Shown: positions 5,788-8,992 of the stretch, one piece after another
Layout of the letters: each line of letters begins with the position of its first letter
Numbering within the stretch: position 1 is the stretch's first letter
NCBI GenBank assembly: GCA_020050955.1
Contig: JAGVJT010000134.1
Location: 1 to 8,992 of the forward strand
Origin: Legionellales bacterium
Lineage (GTDB): Bacteria; Pseudomonadota; Gammaproteobacteria; Legionellales; Legionellaceae
Length of the DNA: 8,992 nt
Direction: 5' to 3'
The notes under the pieces: model-generated
Seen by the model: only the letters and a program-made list of their open reading frames with translations
Told to the model about the DNA's origin: nothing
Database searches by the model: none
Translations under genes and position numbers: made by a program

Positions 5788-7091
5788 GCAATCTTATCCG
5801 TTGGCGCTTGTCGAAACGTTATTCGCCGATTTGCATTCGACATCACTTCTAATCGCGTTCCATGAGGTGGATAAGCCAAAAAATAACGCTTCAAGCCTGC
5901 AAAAATAGCACTCGCCACACGTGCTTGATACGAAGGATTTGTTAAGTTTTGAGCTTCCCTTTGATTTGAAATAAAACCCGTTTCAACTAAAATAGACGGC
6001 GTATCAGGTGACTTCAATACGACAAAACGAGCTTGCTCAACATGAGCATGATGCAATGTCGTGATGTCACCCAGATAATGCAGCACTTGACGACCTAACT
6101 GTAAGCTTGCTGAAATCGTCGCTGTCTGCGACAAATCAAGCAATACCGTGCGAACCAACCCATTTTTATCATCCAAATGCTTTAAATCAACGCCGCCTAA
6201 TTCAGAATAGTTTTCTTTTTCTGCAAGCCAACGCGCAGCCTCACTCGTCGCTCCTCGTTGAGATAGCGCAAACACCGATGCACCGTGCGATTGTGTATTA
6301 ATAAACGCATCTGCATGAATGGAAATAAACACATCCGCATTGTATTTACGCGCAAGCTTGAGTCGCTCACGTAACCCGACGTAATAATCACCATCACGCG
6401 TTAAAATAGCGCGCATCCCTGGTTGTTGATCGATCAATTTTTTGAGCGCTTTTGCAATGGCTAACACGACATGCTTTTCAATGTGATGTTTAGAGCCAAT
6501 GGCACCTGGATCATGCCCACCATGCCCTGGATCAAGCACAATCACAACATCTCGCCAAGCTTTTGACGACACTGTGGCTGTTTTGCGGTAATGAGACTTA
6601 CTAGGGCGAATGTCCATGGATAATATTGGCGTTACCGCGGGTCTCGTTGCAGAAGAGAGCCTTTGATCGATGACACTGCTTTGAGGGTCGCTGATATGCA
6701 AGATTAATGCAGTGTTTTGATTGGCGTGAGAAACACGCATGTCTGTACGAACAGCTGTTGTCACATCAAAAACGATTCGTAATGAATCTGCTGTCGGCAC
6801 GCCAACACGCACCCCACGAACAATGCCCGTACCAGACACAATCGGTCTTAACGACAATTTACGTTGCACACCAAACAGGTCAACCACCACACGTTCAGGA
6901 TGATGTAATGTAAAAACGCGCTGACGAACCACATTAGGTATGGCCCACGAAACAACCGCTGTACGATTGGGCTTATTGTCAACACGAAGCGTGGGAAAAG
7001 ATGCATTTGCATACGTTCGTGCACTTATCAATAAGAGCATGCTCGCAACAATCAGAAGCCATCGGCTTATAACGTAAGCTCGGTTATGCAT
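5784..7091 (-). CDS. amiB: N-acetylmuramoyl-L-alanine amidase AmiB/AmiC type
   Basis: A 435-residue periplasmic zinc amidase that cuts the bond between N-acetylmuramic acid and L-alanine to separate daughter cells. Residues 1-30 are a signal peptide with a hydrophobic core WLLIVASMLLLI and a likely cut after ANA (A30). An AMIN domain follows (about 33-134), which in relatives targets the septum and binds peptidoglycan. After a linker comes the Amidase_3 domain (about 182-405). Zinc ligands are H190 in DPGHGG, E205 in HHIEK and H259 in SIHADA; the catalytic glutamate is E370 in VETGFISN. The insertion at about 280-325 corresponds to the regulatory helix that EnvC/NlpD-type activators displace in relatives. 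There is no C-terminal LysM domain. The start follows GGAG at 7096-7099 and overlaps the tsaE stop by 8 nt; the stop overlaps mutL by 4 nt. The symbol follows the synteny; AmiC is the alternative name. Confidence 0.94.
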   Translation of the reverse strand: MHNRAYVISRWLLIVASMLLLISARTYANASFPTLRVDNKPNRTAVVSWAIPNVVRQRVFTLHHPERVVVDLFGVQRKLSLRPIVSGTGIVRGVRVGVPTADSLRIVFDVTTAVRTDMRVSHANQNTALILHISDPQSSVIDQRLSSATRPAVTPILSMDIRPSKSHYRKTATVSSKAWRDVVIVLDPGHGGHDPGAIGSKHHIEKHVVLAIAKALKKLIDQQPGMRAILTRDGDYYVGLRERLKLARKYNADVFISIHADAFINTQSHGASVFALSQRGATSEAARWLAEKENYSELGGVDLKHLDDKNGLVRTVLLDLSQTATISASLQLGRQVLHYLGDITTLHHAHVEQARFVVLKSPDTPSILVETGFISNQREAQNLTNPSYQARVASAIFAGLKRYFLAYPPHGTRLEVMSNANRRITFRQAPTDKIA

Positions 7092-7560
7092 AATGCTCCA
7101 AACAAGATAAAAACGTACTGCCCGCAGGCGTCATGGCCGTTAATTGCAAAGAGCGCTGCATGTCATCTGAGACAGTTAACGTTGCGCGGATGTCTACCAA
7201 AGCAGTGAGGTTTTTAGAGCGCTCGGCCCATTCAATGCAGCAAACTGTTTGCCGTGAAAAATAGTCACGAAATCCAATGTAATCAAGTTCATATTCATCA
7301 CTAATGCGATACAAGTCAAAATGATGAACTAACATATTTTTTTGTGGAATATCGTAACTTTCAACCAACGAAAATGTTGGACTTTTGATGCGACCCTCCA
7401 CGTGCAGTGCGCGCAGCATCGCGCGAATGAGGGTCGTTTTACCAGCACCAAGATCTCCTTGAAATGCCAAGACAAGAGGTGCGCACAAACACATAGACAA
7501 TTTTTCGCCTACATGCTGTGTTGCCTGCTCGGTTGGCAATTCAAAAAAAACATGTTCCAC
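7084..7560 (-). CDS. tsaE: tRNA t6A37 biosynthesis ATPase TsaE (YjeE)
   Basis: A 158-residue P-loop ATPase that works with TsaB and TsaD to make threonylcarbamoyladenosine at A37 of ANN-reading tRNAs. Motifs: Walker A GDLGAGKTT (35-43), switch-like SPTFSLVESY (60-69), HHFDLYR (79-85) with D82, and IEWAER (109-114) with E110. Length matches the family (E. coli 153). The start is a GTG at 7560. No in-frame ATG is available nearby, because the frame upstream closes after two codons at the sspB stop codon, which lies in the same frame. No clear Shine-Dalgarno is seen, so translation probably depends on ribosomes finishing sspB. It overlaps amiB by 8 nt (ATGCATAA). The tsaE-amiB-mutL-miaA order is the classic gammaproteobacterial block, but the common upstream partner nnrE is replaced here by sspB. 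Confidence 0.96.
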   Translation of the reverse strand: MEHVFFELPTEQATQHVGEKLSMCLCAPLVLAFQGDLGAGKTTLIRAMLRALHVEGRIKSPTFSLVESYDIPQKNMLVHHFDLYRISDEYELDYIGFRDYFSRQTVCCIEWAERSKNLTALVDIRATLTVSDDMQRSLQLTAMTPAGSTFLSCLEHYA

Positions 7561-7566
7561 AATAAA

Positions 7567-7971
7567 TTACTCGACTAATTTGAGAACAGGTTTCCCTCGT
7601 GTTCGCGAACCAGTACCACTTGCGTCTTTCTCATCAGATGCAGGAGGTGGATCGTAATCTTCACCAAACTCCATGCCACGACCATTTTCTTTTGCATAAA
7701 TAGCCAACACCGCACCAGGATGCAAAAAAAGCTGCATTGTTTGCCCAGAAAATCGTGTTGTGAACAAAATTCTATCGTTATCTAAATGCAGTCCTCGACA
7801 AGATTTTGGTGAAATATTTAAAATAATTCGCCCACCATTCACATACTCTTGCGGTACCTCCACACCTGGGTATTCCGCATTCACAAGAAGATAGGGCGTG
7901 AGATCATTATCCACAATCCAATCGTAGATGGCTCGAATCAAGTACGGCTTATTTGATGTCATGCTACTCAT
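7567..7971 (-). CDS. sspB: ClpXP protease specificity-enhancing factor SspB
   Basis: A 134-residue adaptor that binds ssrA-tagged peptides from stalled ribosomes and hands them to ClpXP. The substrate-binding domain (about 7-103) carries KPYLIRAIYDWIVDNDLTPYL near the start and GRIILNISP, RFSG and LAIYAKENG further on, closely like E. coli SspB. A flexible acidic and Gly/Ser linker (about 104-126) leads to the C-terminal KPVLKLVE, equivalent to the E. coli tail RPALRVVK that docks on the ClpX N-domain, so both working ends are present. The linker is shorter than in E. coli (165 residues). It starts 2 nt after the sspA stop. Met4 is a possible alternative start, since the domain begins only at about residue 7; AAGG in the last sspA codons lies about 11 nt before the chosen ATG. 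Confidence 0.94.
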   Translation of the reverse strand: MSSMTSNKPYLIRAIYDWIVDNDLTPYLLVNAEYPGVEVPQEYVNGGRIILNISPKSCRGLHLDNDRILFTTRFSGQTMQLFLHPGAVLAIYAKENGRGMEFGEDYDPPPASDEKDASGTGSRTRGKPVLKLVE

Positions 7972-7973
7972 AC

Positions 7974-8594
7974 TTATGCTGCCCTTAATTGCTTCTCCGC
8001 ATCCGTTAAGCTCGCTTGGAACGAATCTCGTTTAAATAATCGTTGCATGTAAGCTTGCAATCCCAACGCTTGTTCAGGCACTTCAATGCCTAAATGTGGT
8101 AATCGCCACAATAATGGTGCTAGTGCACAATCTAAAAGAGAATATTCATCGCTTAAGAAGTAAGGTTTATCTAAAAAGACTGGCTCAAGACCACTTAAGC
8201 TGTCGATTAACAATTGACGTGCGCTATCAGCATCATCATTCGCTTGAATACGATAAAGAAGAGAATACCAATCTTGCTCTATTCGGTGCATCATTTTACG
8301 TGTTTCAGCCCGCGCCACAGGGTAAACCGGCAACAACGGTGGATGAGGGAATCGCTCATCTAAATATTCCATGATAATGCGAGCTTCGTACAACACTAAA
8401 TCGCGATCGATTAACGTGGGTGCTGTGCCATACGGGTTAATTTCTAAGAGTTCCGCCGTCGGTTCATTAACTTTTACAGGAAGAATGTCAACATTCACGC
8501 CTTTTTCGGCTAAAACTATCCGAACTTGATGACTGTAGATGTCATTGTTATCCGAATAAAGTGACATAATCGTACGTTTTGCAATAATTGCCAT
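7974..8594 (-). CDS. sspA: Stringent starvation protein A, SspA
   Basis: A 206-residue GST-fold protein that binds RNA polymerase holoenzyme and reprogrammes transcription under starvation and acid stress; in several pathogens it also controls virulence genes. The N-terminal thioredoxin-like half includes DIYSHQVRIVLAEKGV (18-33), INPYGTAPTLIDRDLVLYEA (52-71) and IIMEYLDERFPHPPL (73-87). The PHP triplet (83-85) is the surface motif needed for RNA polymerase binding in E. coli. The helical half has VYPVARAETR (90-99), DKPYFLSDEYSLLDC (142-156) and APLLWRLPHLGIE (159-171), and the end RDSFQASLTDAE matches the family. Length agrees with E. coli (212). The ATG at 8594 has a purine-rich GGGGA at about -13 to -9; Met10 is a less likely start. 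A strong promoter lies just upstream and probably drives sspA through miaA. Confidence 0.97.
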   Translation of the reverse strand: MAIIAKRTIMSLYSDNNDIYSHQVRIVLAEKGVNVDILPVKVNEPTAELLEINPYGTAPTLIDRDLVLYEARIIMEYLDERFPHPPLLPVYPVARAETRKMMHRIEQDWYSLLYRIQANDDADSARQLLIDSLSGLEPVFLDKPYFLSDEYSLLDCALAPLLWRLPHLGIEVPEQALGLQAYMQRLFKRDSFQASLTDAEKQLRAA

Positions 8595-8610
8595 CCAATT
8601 TTCCCCGTTC

Positions 8611-8625
8611 GTTAACCGTTATAAC
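8611..8625. promoter_or_regulatory. Two adjacent short palindromes in the sspA leader, possible operator
   Basis: GTTAAC (8611-8616) and GTTATAAC (8618-8625) are perfect palindromes one base apart. They lie between the predicted transcription start and the sspA ATG, where a repressor could act. They are short and AT-rich, so chance is a fair alternative. Confidence 0.25.
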
Positions 8626-8635
8626 TCATGGCGCG

Positions 8636-8664
8636 ATTATACCATATTTTAGAAAAAGTGTCGC
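8636..8664 (-). promoter_or_regulatory. Sigma70-type promoter of sspA and probably the whole downstream run
   Basis: On the minus strand a -35-like GCGACA (8659-8664, 4 of 6 to consensus with the GACA core) is followed after exactly 17 nt by a perfect -10 TATAAT (8636-8641). TGG just before the -10 gives an extended TGnTATAAT. The expected start is near 8629, leaving a leader of about 35 nt before the sspA ATG. No other comparable promoter is needed for the tightly packed genes down to miaA, although internal promoters cannot be excluded. Confidence 0.78.
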
Positions 8665-8703
8665 ATTGGCTTTATGCTACCTTTTTGTTTTAAGTATTGT
8701 CAC

Positions 8704-8980
8704 TTACCGCATATTTCGCCAAATATGCTGCTTTAATTTCCATAGAACACTCGCCAAGAGGCATAAAAAAATCATCACTCCTATCCCCATCTTACGTCGT
8801 ATCAATAACGAAGGGTCCGAAACATAGGTTAAAAACGCCACTAAATCGAGTGCAATTTCTTGTTTATCTGACATGGAAAGTGGTGTTTGCTCACTGGTAA
8901 ACGATGCCCAAGGATCAGGCATCACGCCATTTAAAATCAGTTTATTATTCGTGCCATAAGGTTGTGTTTTATCGTCATAG
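8704..8980 (-). CDS. petC: Cytochrome c1 (bc1 complex subunit PetC), 3' part only
   Basis: Only the C-terminal 92 or so residues are inside the window; the frame runs open to the right edge, so the gene is cut. Cytochrome c1 carries electrons from the Rieske protein to soluble cytochrome c within the respiratory bc1 complex. Visible parts are NGVMPDPWASF, whose MP probably supplies the axial methionine of the heme (compare GMAPP in mitochondrial cytochrome c1), then TPLSMSDKQEIALDLVAFLTYVSDPS, matching the conserved TxxxMSQIAxDVxxFLxWxxEP segment. A single C-terminal membrane anchor follows (MGIGVMIFLCLLASVLWKL) and then a basic end KQHIWRNMR on the cytoplasmic side. The heme attachment motif CxxCH lies off the window. 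Bases 8981-8992 read in frame but look like sequencing adapter, so they are excluded. petC followed by sspA-sspB is a common gammaproteobacterial order. Confidence 0.9.
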
Positions 8981-8992
8981 AGATCGGAAGAG
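8981..8992. other. Illumina TruSeq adapter remnant at the contig end
   Basis: The last 12 bases, AGATCGGAAGAG, are identical to the first 12 bases of the Illumina TruSeq adapter read-through sequence and stop exactly at the edge. This is almost certainly untrimmed adapter rather than genome. It alters the petC reading beyond 8980. Confidence 0.9.

Noticed and set aside
8096..8374. Plus-strand open frame of 92 codons
   Set aside because: It is antisense to the conserved sspA gene and shows no protein signature.
8665..8703. Possible terminator after petC (GCAT/ATGC stem followed by a short T-run on the minus strand)
   Set aside because: The stem is only 4 bp and the T-run overlaps the sspA promoter region, so it is too weak to claim.

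Overview
The window looks like a chromosomal contig from a gammaproteobacterium of the order Legionellales (Legionella/Coxiella relatives, probably host-associated). The main evidence is a 5' pair of Dot/Icm type IVB secretion genes, icmW and icmX. The rest is standard gammaproteobacterial housekeeping: petC, sspA-sspB, tsaE-amiB-mutL-miaA, and a heptosyltransferase-like gene with a small CHCC zinc-finger gene. By eye the DNA is moderately AT-rich and even in style throughout. I see no insertion sequence, phage gene, tRNA, rRNA or CRISPR array.

Layout. Positions 1-1824 (+ strand) hold icmW and icmX, overlapping by ATGA. A 44-bp gap at 1825-1868 with a perfect 9-bp hairpin separates icmX from convergent minus-strand genes. 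These are a family 9 glycosyltransferase (1869-2894) and an upstream CHCC zinc-finger gene (2887-3072), which overlap by 8 nt. Positions 3073-3275 are intergenic and contain a degenerate palindromic repeat of about 83 bp. From 3276 to 8594 six minus-strand genes are packed almost without gaps, in transcription order sspA, sspB, tsaE, amiB, mutL, miaA. A strong sigma70-type promoter precedes sspA. The 3' end of petC (cytochrome c1) lies upstream of it and runs into the window edge.

How the genes work together. IcmW is a cytoplasmic effector-adaptor subunit and IcmX a periplasmic component of the Dot/Icm machine that delivers effectors into host cells. SspA (RNA polymerase-associated) and SspB (ClpXP adaptor) handle stress gene expression and proteolysis. 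TsaE and MiaA modify tRNA (t6A37 and i6A37), MutL directs mismatch repair, and AmiB splits septal peptidoglycan. PetC belongs to the respiratory bc1 complex. The glycosyltransferase probably builds lipopolysaccharide core. The usual tsaE-amiB-mutL-miaA block is fused to sspAB at one end and lacks its common partners nnrE and hfq within this window.

The last 12 bases match the start of the Illumina TruSeq adapter, so the right edge is probably a sequencing artefact and the petC frame beyond 8980 should not be trusted. I found no convincing undescribed system. The most useful observations are the adapter remnant, the palindromic repeat, the placement of icmWX beside a housekeeping block, and the short MutL without an endonuclease motif.
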